Shown here: positions 33,451-42,792 of the stretch, piece by piece
Layout: each line of letters starts with the position of its first letter
Numbering within the stretch: the first letter of the stretch is position 1
Made by a program: the position numbers and the translations under genes
Origin: Dongia_B sp035539075
GTDB taxonomy: Bacteria > Pseudomonadota > Alphaproteobacteria > Dongiales > Dongiaceae
NCBI GenBank assembly: GCA_035539075.1
Contig: DATLJB010000159.1
Coordinates: forward strand, 33,578-97,577
DNA: 64,000 bases
Direction of reading: 5' to 3'
The notes under the pieces: generated by a model
The model's database searches: none
Told to the model about the DNA's origin: nothing
What the model saw: only the letters and a program-made list of their open reading frames with translations

Positions 33451-35994
33451 TTATTCGGCCGCCGGCAGTTTTTCGGTCATGCGCTGGGGATTGGCCAGCA
33501 GCGCGATCGCTTCCTCATTCGATTGCGGATGGCCGATCAGGAAGCCCTGCGCCTGGTCGCATTGTTCGGCGCGCAACAGGGCGAGTTGCTGCGGGGTTTC
33601 CACGCCTTCCGCCGTCACCGTGATGCGCAATGACCGGCCGAGGGCGATGACCGCGCGCACGATCGCCATGGAATCGCTGCTGCCCTCCAGCTCGGAGATG
33701 AAGCTGCGGTCGATCTTGATCTTGTCGAAAGGGAAGCGCTGCAGATAGCTCAAGCTGGAATAGCCGGTACCGAAATCGTCAAGCGACAGGCGCAGGCCCG
33801 CCGCCTTCAGCGCGCTGAGGGTCGCCAGCACGCGCTCGGTATCGTCGATCAGCACGCCTTCGGTGATTTCCAGCTCCAGGCGCTGCGGCGGCAAGCCGGT
33901 CTCTTCCAGCACGGAAAGGACCTCGCGGACGATGTCGTTCTGGCGGAACTGTGCCGGCGACAGGTTGACGGCGACGATGGTATCGGCGGGCCAGCTCATC
34001 GCATCGCGACAGGCGCGGCGCAGGACCCATCGGCCGAGCGGCAGGATCAGGCCGCTTTCCTCCGCCAGGGGAATGAAGTGGGCCGGCGGAATACAGCCGC
34101 GCTCCGCATGGTTCCAGCGCACCAGGGCTTCGAAGCCCAGCACCTTGACGCTCTGGCAATCGACCAGCGGCTGGTAATGCAGGTCGAGCTGCTGATTGGC
34201 AACCGCCTGCCGCAACTCGCGCTCCAGCCAGCGCCGCTCCTGCAGCCGCACATCCATCTCCGCTTCGAAGAAGCGATAGACGCCGCGTCCGCCTGCCTTG
34301 GCGCGGTAAAGCGCGGTATCCGCGGCGCGCAGCAGTTCCTCATCATCCTCGCCGTCACCGGGATAGAGCGCGATGCCAAGGCTGGTGCTGATCATCACCT
34401 GATGGCCGCCGATATCGAACGGCTGGGCCAGCACTTTCACCAGCCGGTCCGCCAGGATCGCCGGTCCGTCGGGATGGGCGACACCGACCTGGATGATGGC
34501 AAATTCGTCACCGCTGAGCCGCGCCACAGTATCGTCGGCGCGCACGCTCCTGGTCAGGCGCTGCGCGACCTGACGCAGCAATTCATCGCCGACATCATGG
34601 CCGCTGATATCGTTCACGTTCTTGAAGCGGTCGAGATCGAGACACAGCACCGCCGCCGTCGAGGCACCGCGCTTGCTGCGCGCCACCGCCTGGGTCAAGC
34701 GATCCTGGAACAAGGTGCGGTTGGGCAGGCCGGTCAGCGAATCATGATTGGCCATGAAACGGATGCGTTCCTCCGCCGCCTTGCGATCGCTGATGTCGCG
34801 CACGGCGACGACGCGCAACCCCGCCTCGCCCTGCAGGCCACGGCTGAGATATTCGACCGGGAAGAGATGCCCGTCGGCATGGCGCAGATTGATCTCTATC
34901 GGGTGCTCACCGGCCGGATGCTCGCTTCCCGTGTGCTCGCCGGTGGCATCCGGCGCTTGCACTTGCTGCTCCGTCGATCGCACGGCCTCGATGCTGGCCG
35001 CCACCTGCGTCTGGCCGCTCTCGGCGACGACCTCGAGCACATGGTGGCCGATGATCTGCCGCGCCGTGCGGCCGAGCATGTTGCAGATCGCCGCATTGGC
35101 ATCGACGATCCATCCGTCGCGATGCAGGACGACGCCTTCGAAGGTGGCGTCGGCCAGTTGCCGCAGCCGCGCGGCCTCGCGCCGGTGGACGGTCACCAGA
35201 CGCTGGTCGACGAGCGCCGCCACGAAGCCCGCGAGCAGGAAAAGGAAGGTAGCCACGGTCAGGACGCCGGCCATGCCGAGCGGCGAAAGGACCAGCCCGA
35301 CGGATGCGCCGGTCGCGTCGAGCGGCATCGGATGGTCGAATTGCAGGCTGGCGGTTGCCATCGTGATGGCCTGCAGACCGACCAGGCCGACCGTCATCAC
35401 GATCGCCGCCAGTATGCGATGCAGGAGATCATTGCGCCGCATCAGAAAGAAGGCCGCCGCCATGCCGCTTGCAACGACGACGGCCATCGCAGCGGTGACG
35501 GCAAGGCCGCCGAACCGGAAACTCCCCGGCGCCTGCAGGGCGACCAGCCCGGCATAATGCAGGGCCGCGAGCCCTCCCCCGAGGATTGCCCCGCCCGCAA
35601 GCGCCCTGCCGGCTGGTATGCCGTGGGTTGATATGCCGGGGGTTGGTACGCCGGCGGTTGGCGCCGCATCACGCGCAGCGGTTCGCATCAGGCCGAGCCC
35701 GATCGCCGCGAGGATGATCGCCAGCAGCATAGCCAGCGCGGCCTGCGGGAGATCGTGGCGCAGTTGCCAGGCGGCCATGAATTCAAGCTGGATCAGGAGA
35801 TGCGCCGACCAGATGCCGATCGCAAAGACCACCGCCGCGGCGGCCACCCAGCCGGCCCGACCGCGCCGGCCGGCATCACCCGCCCGGCCGAGCAGGCTGA
35901 ACGCCGTAACCGCCGTGAGCAAGCAAAGCACGGCCCCGAGCAGCGAAAGGCGCCAGTCCTGCTGTTGCGACAAGTAAGCGGCGTTCAAGAGCAT
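33451..35994 (-). CDS. Membrane-anchored GGDEF-EAL cyclic-di-GMP enzyme with PAS domain
   Basis: 847 aa. About seven N-terminal helices form an MHYT-like sensor (WSAHLLIQLEF and LHYAGLVALQAPGSFRF stand where MHYT motifs occur). Then come a PAS domain (LADATFEGVVLHRDGWIVDANAAICNMLG), a GGDEF domain with the variant SGDEF (VARLSGDEFAII) and a complete EAL domain (GFEALVRWNH, NLSPAQFR, ELEITEGVLI, DDFGTGYSSLSYLQRFPFDKIKIDRSFI). EAL residues look intact, so phosphodiesterase activity is likely; cyclase activity is uncertain. Two tripled 15-bp repeats occur in inter-domain loops (34901-34945, 35615-35659). No adjacent partner. Confidence 0.9.
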   Translation of the reverse strand: MLLNAAYLSQQQDWRLSLLGAVLCLLTAVTAFSLLGRAGDAGRRGRAGWVAAAAVVFAIGIWSAHLLIQLEFMAAWQLRHDLPQAALAMLLAIILAAIGLGLMRTAARDAAPTAGVPTPGISTHGIPAGRALAGGAILGGGLAALHYAGLVALQAPGSFRFGGLAVTAAMAVVVASGMAAAFFLMRRNDLLHRILAAIVMTVGLVGLQAITMATASLQFDHPMPLDATGASVGLVLSPLGMAGVLTVATFLFLLAGFVAALVDQRLVTVHRREAARLRQLADATFEGVVLHRDGWIVDANAAICNMLGRTARQIIGHHVLEVVAESGQTQVAASIEAVRSTEQQVQAPDATGEHTGSEHPAGEHPIEINLRHADGHLFPVEYLSRGLQGEAGLRVVAVRDISDRKAAEERIRFMANHDSLTGLPNRTLFQDRLTQAVARSKRGASTAAVLCLDLDRFKNVNDISGHDVGDELLRQVAQRLTRSVRADDTVARLSGDEFAIIQVGVAHPDGPAILADRLVKVLAQPFDIGGHQVMISTSLGIALYPGDGEDDEELLRAADTALYRAKAGGRGVYRFFEAEMDVRLQERRWLERELRQAVANQQLDLHYQPLVDCQSVKVLGFEALVRWNHAERGCIPPAHFIPLAEESGLILPLGRWVLRRACRDAMSWPADTIVAVNLSPAQFRQNDIVREVLSVLEETGLPPQRLELEITEGVLIDDTERVLATLSALKAAGLRLSLDDFGTGYSSLSYLQRFPFDKIKIDRSFISELEGSSDSMAIVRAVIALGRSLRITVTAEGVETPQQLALLRAEQCDQAQGFLIGHPQSNEEAIALLANPQRMTEKLPAAE

Positions 35995-36264
35995 TCAGGA
36001 ATCCGGGCGATGGATGCGCGTCGGCATTCCGCCCGATATGGGCGGACACTCGATCATCCGGGTGAGATCTTATCAGGAGGTTAACGACCCCACATCACAG
36101 TGTAAGGGGTGGGATTGCCCGGGCCGAACATGGGCGGCTCCACAGGAAGAAATTCCGATTGAATCGCAATAGGATATCGTCGGCTCGCCAGCGCGACAGG
36201 CATTCGCCGCAAAATGAAACCGCGCGGACGCTTTTTCCCCGTGGGCCGATTCGCGGATCCTTTT

Positions 36265-37221
36265 TCATTGGCCTTCCGCCCCGCCTTCCTGAACGGCGCC
36301 GATGCTGGCGGCGACGACGCAGCCGATGCCCAGGCATTGCAGGGGCGAGAGCAATTCCCCGAGAACGACAAACCCGATGACAGCCCCGATGGCCGGCTCG
36401 GCGCTCATCAGCACGCCGAAGGCCCGGGTGGAAAGCCGGCGCAGGGCACTCATTTCCAATGCGAAGGGCAGCAGCGGGACCAGGATGGCAAGGCCTGCCA
36501 TCTCCAGGCCGGCGCCGACCGTCAGGCTGTCGCGCAGCTCCCCGAAGCCGAAAGGCAGACTGGCCAGGGTGGCGAAAATGAAGGACATGGCGAGGCCGTC
36601 ATGACCGGTGAAGACCCGCCCGACCCGCTTGCTCGCCAGGATATAGCTGGCCCAGCCGCCACCCGCCAGGACGGCGAAGCCGGCGCCGACCGGGTCGACC
36701 GTCCAGCCGTGGCTGTCACGTACCAGCAGGCCGATGCCCGCCGCCGCCAGCAGCGGCCAGAGTAGATGGCGCCGGCGCCGCATGCCCGCCGTGGCAACGC
36801 TGAGCGGACCGAGAAACTCGATCGCCGAGGCAAGGCCCAGTGGAATGCGCTGCAAGGACAGGAAATAGAAAATCGCCGTCGCCGTCATGGCGAGGCCAAG
36901 CAGAAGTGCCGCCAGCCATTGCCGCCGGCCATAATGCCGCAGGCGCGGCCGCACCATCAACGTCAGCAGCAGCGCGGCCCAGGCGAGGCGGATGGTCGTC
37001 GTCCCGATCGGGCCCAATTGCGCCATCATCGGCTTGCTGAGGCCACTGCCGAGCTGGACGCTGAACATGGCGGTGACTGCCATCGCCGGCGCGATCAGCA
37101 GATTGAAACCGGCACCAGTCCGGCTGTCCGACGTCGCCTCCCTCCCCTCAGGCAAACCAGTCTCCCGCAGCAAGCAATCTCGCCGGCCAAATCGGCCGAT
37201 CCATTGAAGGCAGCCTAGCAA
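36265..37221 (-). CDS. EamA/RhtA-like inner-membrane exporter
   Basis: 318 aa with ten helices in two EamA halves. Segments such as LGPIGTTTIRLAWAALLL, LQRIPLGLASAIEFLGPLSVAT and LSTRAFGVLMSAEPAIGAVIGFVVLGELLSPLQCLGI strongly resemble RhtA, the threonine/homoserine exporter. It is probably an amino-acid or metabolite exporter driven by the proton gradient. The first 40 residues are not typical and the outermost codon is TTG (37221), so the true start may be nearer the first helix (LLIAPAMAVTAMF). Monocistronic. Confidence 0.82.
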   Translation of the reverse strand: MLGCLQWIGRFGRRDCLLRETGLPEGREATSDSRTGAGFNLLIAPAMAVTAMFSVQLGSGLSKPMMAQLGPIGTTTIRLAWAALLLTLMVRPRLRHYGRRQWLAALLLGLAMTATAIFYFLSLQRIPLGLASAIEFLGPLSVATAGMRRRRHLLWPLLAAAGIGLLVRDSHGWTVDPVGAGFAVLAGGGWASYILASKRVGRVFTGHDGLAMSFIFATLASLPFGFGELRDSLTVGAGLEMAGLAILVPLLPFALEMSALRRLSTRAFGVLMSAEPAIGAVIGFVVLGELLSPLQCLGIGCVVAASIGAVQEGGAEGQ

Positions 37222-37347
37222 TCGCGGCCTGCCCTGGCCACTCGGGTTGGCGCGGGCGGGGCATGCGCGCGCTGCGCAAGGCGGTGATGCGGCACTCGCT
37301 GACGTGAATGGGGGAGCGCAACAGCGGGATGCTGGCAGCTTCTTCCG

Positions 37348-37785
37348 TCAGCCTTCCATCACTTCCTTCAACCGCACGAGGTCGCGCCGCACCCAGTCGG
37401 CGTCACGGTCGAAGAGCTCATCGCTCATCTCCGGCTGGCGGAACAGCGTGAAGGTCACTTCGCTGCCGCCGGCATTGGCGACGACACGCAGCGGCACGGC
37501 GATCACCCTTCCGTCCGGCAGAAAGACCCAGTGATCGACCACCCCATAGTCGTTGCGCGGCGAGAAGCGGACGCGGATATCGCCCTCCGGCCCAGCGGCC
37601 GTCCAATCAAGCGCCTCTTCCCCCGCAAGCGCCTCAGCGCCTGCGGCGGACAGACGCTGCAAGCCGCCGGCAAGGCCGGAAGCCCAGCGGGGAAAATTCT
37701 CCGGGCGATGCAGGAAGTCATAAACGACGGCCGGATCGCGATCGATCCAGATGCTGAGATAGAGCGAGGGCAGGCCCTGGGGCAT
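37348..37785 (-). CDS. SRPBCC/polyketide-cyclase-like protein
   Basis: 145 aa. It opens SLYLSIWIDRDPAVVYDFLHRPENFPRWASGL, the usual start of a Bet v1/START-like (SRPBCC) helix-grip fold. It continues with DYGVVDHWVFLPDGRVIAVPLRVVANAGGSEVTFTLFR and closes with the long C-terminal helix DELFDRDADWVRRDLVRLKEVMEG. These proteins bind hydrophobic ligands in a deep cavity; no specific function is visible. Single gene, with about 120 bp gaps on both sides. Confidence 0.8.
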   Translation of the reverse strand: MPQGLPSLYLSIWIDRDPAVVYDFLHRPENFPRWASGLAGGLQRLSAAGAEALAGEEALDWTAAGPEGDIRVRFSPRNDYGVVDHWVFLPDGRVIAVPLRVVANAGGSEVTFTLFRQPEMSDELFDRDADWVRRDLVRLKEVMEG

Positions 37786-37904
37786 GGCGGCACCTTTGCC
37801 GAAGCGCGGAACGGGTGGGTGAAGCGGCTGCAGATGCTACGTGAAGGAGACGATAGGGTCCAGATGAGCCAGGTTCCAGCGACAGCGGCGGCCGGTTCAT
37901 TGCG

Positions 37905-38813
37905 TCAATTGCTGATCTGGCCGAAATAAGCGTCGATCTGGCTTTTGACGATGGTATCGAATTCGCCGCTGGCTTTCAGCATGGCGAGGCCGCGATTGAA
38001 ATCGGCAAGGATGCGGTCGGCGCCGGGCCGCTGGCGGGAGACAATCAGGTTATGGGTCGTCAAGGCGATGACGGGCGCCAGCGGCTTCACCGCATCCTGC
38101 CGCCCGAACAGTTGCAATGCCGTGGCCCGCGCCTGGATATCGATGCAGATCACCGCGTCGACGCGGTGCAGTTGCAGCATCTTGAAGCATTGCTCCATGC
38201 CAGGCGGCCGCTCCAGCGTGATCGCCTGCCGCGCCACCAACTGCTGGATCACCTCCGACATGTAATAGCCATGGGGTGAGCAGAGCGTCTTGCCGGCGAG
38301 ATCGCCGACGGCATTCGCCGTCATCGTGCTGTCGGCCAGAACATAGGGCCGGCTCAACTGGACATAGATGTCGTCGGAATAGAGGAAGTCCTTTTCCCGT
38401 TCAGTCGTGCGCGCATAGGGGAAGGTGGCGTCGAATTCGAGGCGGCGGGTTTCCGCATAGCCGCGCGCCCAGGGCTCGAAATCGATGGTGACCTTGTCGC
38501 CGACTTTGGCGAAAGCGGCGCGGACGATCTGGCTCTGCATGCCGCCCAGGGGCAGATGCGGATCGGTGAAGGGCTTGTAATCCGGCCCCGTCACCAGATG
38601 CAGGGCGAGGCCGTCATCGGCCGCCGCAGCCGGAGCGACGAGAGGCCACCCGCCCAGCATCGCGGCAAGGACGATGACCGCCATCGCCGCCCTGCGACGC
38701 CAGGAAAACGCCGCCGGTTGGCCTGCTGTAGCTGCACAGCGTCGCCACCCGTTCCAGATCGGCCCGTTCCAGATCGATTCGAGAGCCGATACCGCTTGAT
38801 TGCGCTCCCCCAT
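37905..38813 (-). CDS. Periplasmic solute-binding protein (SBP_bac_3-like)
   Basis: 302 aa. A basic leader and signal peptide (RRRAAMAVIVLAAMLGGWPLVAPAAAA) precede a type-2 periplasmic binding fold: LHLVTGPDYKPFTDPHLPLGGMQSQIVRAAFAKVG, VTIDFEPWARGYAETRRLEFDATFPYARTTEREKDFLYSDDIY, then a C-terminal helix (LADFNRGLAMLKASGEFDTIVKSQIDAYF). It resembles polar-amino-acid binding proteins but has no transporter genes nearby, so it may feed a sensor or a distant permease. ATG 38813 has GGGAGG five bases upstream. A nearly perfect 15-bp duplication (38748-38777) encodes a doubled IWNGP just before the signal helix. Confidence 0.82.
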   Translation of the reverse strand: MGERNQAVSALESIWNGPIWNGWRRCAATAGQPAAFSWRRRAAMAVIVLAAMLGGWPLVAPAAAADDGLALHLVTGPDYKPFTDPHLPLGGMQSQIVRAAFAKVGDKVTIDFEPWARGYAETRRLEFDATFPYARTTEREKDFLYSDDIYVQLSRPYVLADSTMTANAVGDLAGKTLCSPHGYYMSEVIQQLVARQAITLERPPGMEQCFKMLQLHRVDAVICIDIQARATALQLFGRQDAVKPLAPVIALTTHNLIVSRQRPGADRILADFNRGLAMLKASGEFDTIVKSQIDAYFGQISN

Positions 38814-39018
38814 GCCGACCTCCCGCGCGCGCCGCGCGATCACTCCCGACCATTCGCCATGTCGCCGAGCCGCCCCGTCCATCGCCGAACCTGACACGAA
38901 GCCCGCCGGGCTCGCAACCGTCGCGCATTACCCGGTCCCCGGGAAGCGGTCCCGAAGGCGGCGCGCAATGGACGGATCGCTGCCGGCCAATCGCAAGGCT
39001 GCTTTTCGGCAAATCGCC

Positions 39019-39047
39019 TTGCCATCCCCGAATGTTGCGATTATAAC
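39019..39047 (+). promoter_or_regulatory. Predicted sigma-70 promoter of the HTH-primase operon
   Basis: TTGCCA (39019-39024) and TATAAC (39042-39047) are separated by 17 bases in a locally AT-rich stretch, 109 bases before the HTH gene start. It is the best -35/-10 match in the 342-bp divergent gap 38814-39155. No other feature is seen in that gap. Confidence 0.55.
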
Positions 39048-39155
39048 AATATATATGCCTTCGCAAAAGCGATGGAATCCACCGACCCCGTGCTAACCAC
39101 GCGCAAACCGGCGGAATGACGCGAAACGGAACGATGCCACAGTCGGAGGCAGGAT

Positions 39156-39374
39156 ATGTCACGCCCGGTGTATTGCAAATTTAGCAACGAAGACCTGGAA
39201 GCCGCGGCCATGGTGAGCCGCGCCTATCGGCGGCAGTTCCGCCTCAGCCGCCTGCAACTCGCGGTCATGCTGGATACCAATGCCGCCCGTATCGCCGATA
39301 TCGAGAATTGCCGCGACCCGCAATCGGACTGGCTGGTCGATGCCGTCTTCGCCCTGGCTGAAGATCTCGCGTGA
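39156..39374 (+). CDS. Small XRE-like helix-turn-helix protein
   Basis: 72 aa, almost entirely one HTH domain: VSRAYRRQFRLSRLQLAVMLDTNAARIADIENCRDPQSDWLVDAVFALAEDLA. The spacing matches a Cro/C1-type fold (helix, turn, LAVMLDTNAARIADIE, then helix). It begins the three-gene operon and overlaps the next ORF by four bases (GTGA). It probably acts as an autoregulator or replication-control protein of the primase/helicase downstream. Confidence 0.72.
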   Translation: MSRPVYCKFSNEDLEAAAMVSRAYRRQFRLSRLQLAVMLDTNAARIADIENCRDPQSDWLVDAVFALAEDLA

Positions 39375-39559
39375 GGACCGTGGCGGCGCATCGCCCCGAA
39401 ATCCCTGAGCGGGCGGCGCGACTGCCGCGCTGCGCCGCGATGGCGACCTTGCCGGTGGCGAAGGACGCGGCGCTGCTGCGACGGGACAGCAACAAGAACG
39501 CCCTGTGGGAGCTTCATGACCGCCTGACGGGCCGCGCCCTCGACAGCATCGATGCGTGA
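39371..39559 (+). CDS. Small ORF between HTH and primase/helicase genes
   Basis: 62 aa from a GTG start. It overlaps the HTH gene (GTGA) and the primase gene (TGATG), which is the main reason to believe it. The C-terminal half, DAALLRRDSNKNALWELHDRLTGRALDSIDA, is charged and helical; the N-terminal half is Arg/Ala-rich. I do not recognise a family. It may be a primase partner or regulator. Confidence 0.5.
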   Translation: MRTVAAHRPEIPERAARLPRCAAMATLPVAKDAALLRRDSNKNALWELHDRLTGRALDSIDA

Positions 39560-42531
39560 TGAGCATCCCCCGCGCCACCGCACCAGATTCCGCGTCCCGA
39601 CCTGACGCGCACCGAGCTGATGCCCGCCGCGCCCGCAGCCAGGGCATCGATACGCAGGCCCTGCGCCAGGCGGCGAGCCTGGTCGCGGTGATCGGCGCCC
39701 GCGTCAAGCTGGCGCGACGCGGCAGCGAATGGATCGGGCTCTGTCCGTTCCATGCGGAAAGAACGCCCTCCTTCAGCGTCAACGAGGCAAAAGGCTTCTA
39801 TCACTGCTTCGGCTGCGGCGCGCATGGCGATGTCATTCGCTTCGTCGCCGATTTCCACGGCCTCGACTTTCGCGCCGCCTGCGCCGTCCTCGGCGCTGCC
39901 GATGCGACAGTGCCCGTCAACCGCGATGGCCGCGCTGCGCCCGGCCATCTGGCGCCCTATGCCGGTGATCCCCATATTGATGATCCCTATGCCGGGCTGG
40001 TGCCGGCGGACCCGCCGCTTGATACGACGGGGGCAGAGCTGCGCGCCGGCGCCGAATTGCGCTGCTGGAATCCGAGAAACCCCACACGGCCCTGGGTCAC
40101 CTACCGCCCCAGCGCCCTTTATCCCTATCGCCGCGCCGATGGCAGTCTGATCGGTTACGTGCTGCGGATCGACTTGCCGGCGCGCGACGGTCCGGGCAGC
40201 GCCGATGCCCCCCGCCGGCGCAAGATCACGCCCGCCATCCGCTATGCCCTGCTGCCGCCGACCGCTGCGCAAGCGGGTCGCGAAGCTGCGCCAGCGGCCG
40301 CCTGGTGCCACTGGTCGTTCGACAAGCCGCGCCCACTTTATCGCCTGCCCGATCTTGCGGCGCAGCCCAGGCATCAGGTGCTGGTGGTGGAAGGCGAAAA
40401 GGCGGCGGAGGCGGCTCAGCGCCTGGTCGGCCCGCTGCCCATCGTCGTCACCACCTGGCCGGGCGGAGCCAAGGCGATGCATCACGCGGACTGGTCGCCG
40501 CTGGCGGGACGCATCGTGCTGCTCTGGGGCGACGCCGACGCGGCCGGCGAAGGCGCCATGCTGGGACAGGAGGCACGTGACGGGAAGCAGGCCGCTGGTG
40601 TCGCCCAGCTCTGCCACGCGGCCGGGGCGCGGCAGATCCGCTATCTGCCCTGGGATCGCAGCCGGCCGCGCGGCTGGGATGCCGCCGACGCCGAAAGCGA
40701 AGGCTGGGGCACCGCCGATCTGCTCGCCTGCCTCACCGCCAATCTGCGCGACTGGCAGGCTGAGGCGGCGCCAGAAACAGCGGCGGCGGAGACGCGGGCA
40801 CGAGAAGCCTCGGCGGCAGAAGGACCGGAAAGACCCGTAAGAACCGCGCAGCCTGCCGGAGATATGGCGCCGCCCTTCCGCGTTCTCGGCCATCATCGCG
40901 GCAGCTATTTCTACCTGTCTTTGGCGACCCGGCAGGTGGTCGCCTTGAGCCCCGCCGCGCATAGCCGGCCGCATCTCCTCACCCTGGCGCCGCTCGCTTA
41001 TTGGTCGGCGCATTATCCCGGCCGCAACGGCTTCGATCTCGAAGCGGCCAGCGATGCCCTGATCACCGCCGCACATCGCGCCGGCTTGTTCACGCCGGAT
41101 CGCCTGCGCGGTCGCGGTGCCTGGCGCGACCGCAACCGGGTCGTCATGCATACCGGCCGGCATCTTTATGTCGATGGACAGCCGCAGGCGCCCGGTTATC
41201 TCGGCGGTGATCCCCGGGGTGATCAGGGCAGCGATTACATCTATGAAGCCGCCCCCGATCTCGGCGTCCAGATGGGTGGCGTGCAGATAGGCGGCACGAC
41301 GGATGCAGGCATGGATGCAGGCGTGCCACCGCCGCTGCCGCCGGCCGCCGGCACCGCAGAGGCCAACCGCCTGGTGCAGGTCTGCCGCCGCCTCACCTGG
41401 GAAAACGACCTCAGCGGTGATCTGCTGGCCGGCTGGTGCGTCATCGCCCTGCTCTGCGGCGTGCTCGACTGGCGACCGCATCTGTGGATCACCGGCCCGG
41501 CCCAGGCCGGCAAATCCACGGTCATCAAGGAGATCATCCGCCGGGTGGTCGGCGTCTTCGCGCTCTATGTCGACGGCAAGACCACGGAGGCCGGCATCCG
41601 GCAATTGCTCGGCGCCGATGCCAGGCCCGTCATCCTCGACGAGCTGGAAAGCGAAGACACGGCCGCCGCCCTGCGCGTGCAGCAGATCCTCGACATGGCG
41701 CGCGTCTCCTCCAGCGGCGGCACGGTGGTGAAGGGTTCGACCGGCGGCAAACCGCTGACTTATACCCTGCGCGCCTGCATCTGCTTTTCCTCGATCAATA
41801 CCGCGGTTGCGCATTACGCCGACGAGACCCGCATCAGCAAGCTGGTCCTGCGCCGCAACGAAGCGCCCGATGCCGACCGCCAGTATCGCGACCTGATGCG
41901 CGATATCGATGCCTGGTTCACGCCGGATTATGCCGCGCGGCTGCTGTCCCGCTCGCTGACCCATCTCGACGTGCTGCTCGCCAATGCGCGCACCTTCACC
42001 CATGCCGCCGCGCGGGTGCTGCAGTCGCGCCGCGCCGCCGATCAGATCGGCACCATGCTGGCCGGGCTCTTCCTCTGCCACAGCGATGCGGCGATCTCGG
42101 TCGACGATGCGGAAGCCTGGATCAAGGCGCGCGACTGGCACGATCATACGGCGATCGGCGCCGCCGGCGACGAGGCGCGCCTGCTGGAACGCCTCGCCAC
42201 GCGGCGCCTCAAGGTGCCGGTGGCGGGCGGCCAGCGCGAGGTCACCATCGGCCAGGCGATCCTCGCGGTGCATGACCAGCCCGAGACCTATGGCGACTGG
42301 GCGGCGGAACTGGGCGCGCACGGCATCCGCATCGACGGCGCCGATATGCTGATCGCCAACAATGCGAGCCCGCTGAAGCGCCTGCTGGAGGGAACACCCT
42401 GGGCCGCCGACTGGCTGCGTCCCCTGCGGATGCGGCCCGGCGCCAGCGCTGCGCCCAATACCTATTTCAGCCCCGGCCTGAAGAGCCGCGCCACCCGCCT
42501 GCCGGTCAGCCTGCTGGGAATGGAAGGCTAA
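39559..42531 (+). CDS. CHC2-Toprim primase with DUF927/helicase-like ATPase domain
   Basis: About 990 aa. The N-terminal CHC2 zinc finger (Cys-x2-His-x17-Cys-x2-Cys near residues 62-86; LCPFHAERTPSF, FYHCFGCGAHGDVIRF) is the primase DNA-binding module. A Toprim-like domain follows at about 275-340 (VLVVEGEKAAEAAQRL, IVLLWGDADAAGEGAM). Near 645-700 is a P-loop ATPase with Walker A ITGPAQAGKSTVIKE and Walker B PVILDELESEDTAAAL, as in replicative primase-helicases of plasmids, phages and satellites. Toprim acidic residues (Glu in VVEGEK, Asp-x-Asp in WGDADA) are present. GTG 39556 is an alternative start. No integrase, capsid or relaxase lies nearby, so it is either an element remnant or a free-standing DNA-processing or defence gene. 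Confidence 0.85.
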   Translation: MSIPRATAPDSASRPDAHRADARRARSQGIDTQALRQAASLVAVIGARVKLARRGSEWIGLCPFHAERTPSFSVNEAKGFYHCFGCGAHGDVIRFVADFHGLDFRAACAVLGAADATVPVNRDGRAAPGHLAPYAGDPHIDDPYAGLVPADPPLDTTGAELRAGAELRCWNPRNPTRPWVTYRPSALYPYRRADGSLIGYVLRIDLPARDGPGSADAPRRRKITPAIRYALLPPTAAQAGREAAPAAAWCHWSFDKPRPLYRLPDLAAQPRHQVLVVEGEKAAEAAQRLVGPLPIVVTTWPGGAKAMHHADWSPLAGRIVLLWGDADAAGEGAMLGQEARDGKQAAGVAQLCHAAGARQIRYLPWDRSRPRGWDAADAESEGWGTADLLACLTANLRDWQAEAAPETAAAETRAREASAAEGPERPVRTAQPAGDMAPPFRVLGHHRGSYFYLSLATRQVVALSPAAHSRPHLLTLAPLAYWSAHYPGRNGFDLEAASDALITAAHRAGLFTPDRLRGRGAWRDRNRVVMHTGRHLYVDGQPQAPGYLGGDPRGDQGSDYIYEAAPDLGVQMGGVQIGGTTDAGMDAGVPPPLPPAAGTAEANRLVQVCRRLTWENDLSGDLLAGWCVIALLCGVLDWRPHLWITGPAQAGKSTVIKEIIRRVVGVFALYVDGKTTEAGIRQLLGADARPVILDELESEDTAAALRVQQILDMARVSSSGGTVVKGSTGGKPLTYTLRACICFSSINTAVAHYADETRISKLVLRRNEAPDADRQYRDLMRDIDAWFTPDYAARLLSRSLTHLDVLLANARTFTHAAARVLQSRRAADQIGTMLAGLFLCHSDAAISVDDAEAWIKARDWHDHTAIGAAGDEARLLERLATRRLKVPVAGGQREVTIGQAILAVHDQPETYGDWAAELGAHGIRIDGADMLIANNASPLKRLLEGTPWAADWLRPLRMRPGASAAPNTYFSPGLKSRATRLPVSLLGMEG

Positions 42532-42792
42532 GCGGCAGCAGGCCTGCCGCGCCGCGGCACCGGGGTGCTTGCCGCATTCACCGAATCTTGACGGGCGCTC
42601 CGCCCGGCGCGGTACAAGATGACCTTAAGTCCGGCGAACCGCGTCGGACCCGGTTCATGCGGCGGGTCAGGGAACCGTCCCAGCTTTCGCGTGTTCTCGT
42701 GCGGCTTTCGTTTGGCGGCGGTCGCATTCATGATGGCTCCGCTCCACCGCCATGCTACGATTCGGCCGGATTTCTTCGTAACGATCATCGAT

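Noticed and set aside
34078..35631. A 517-codon plus-strand frame opposite the GGDEF-EAL gene
   Set aside because: No recognisable protein; the opposite strand has complete EAL motifs.
39514..42321. A 935-codon open frame antisense to the primase/helicase gene
   Set aside because: Long antisense openness is common in very GC-rich genes; its translation has no domain, and the plus strand has zinc-finger, Toprim and Walker motifs.
39156..42531. Prophage or integrative element interpretation of the primase operon
   Set aside because: No integrase, capsid, relaxase or direct-repeat attachment sites seen; kept only as a hypothesis in the findings.
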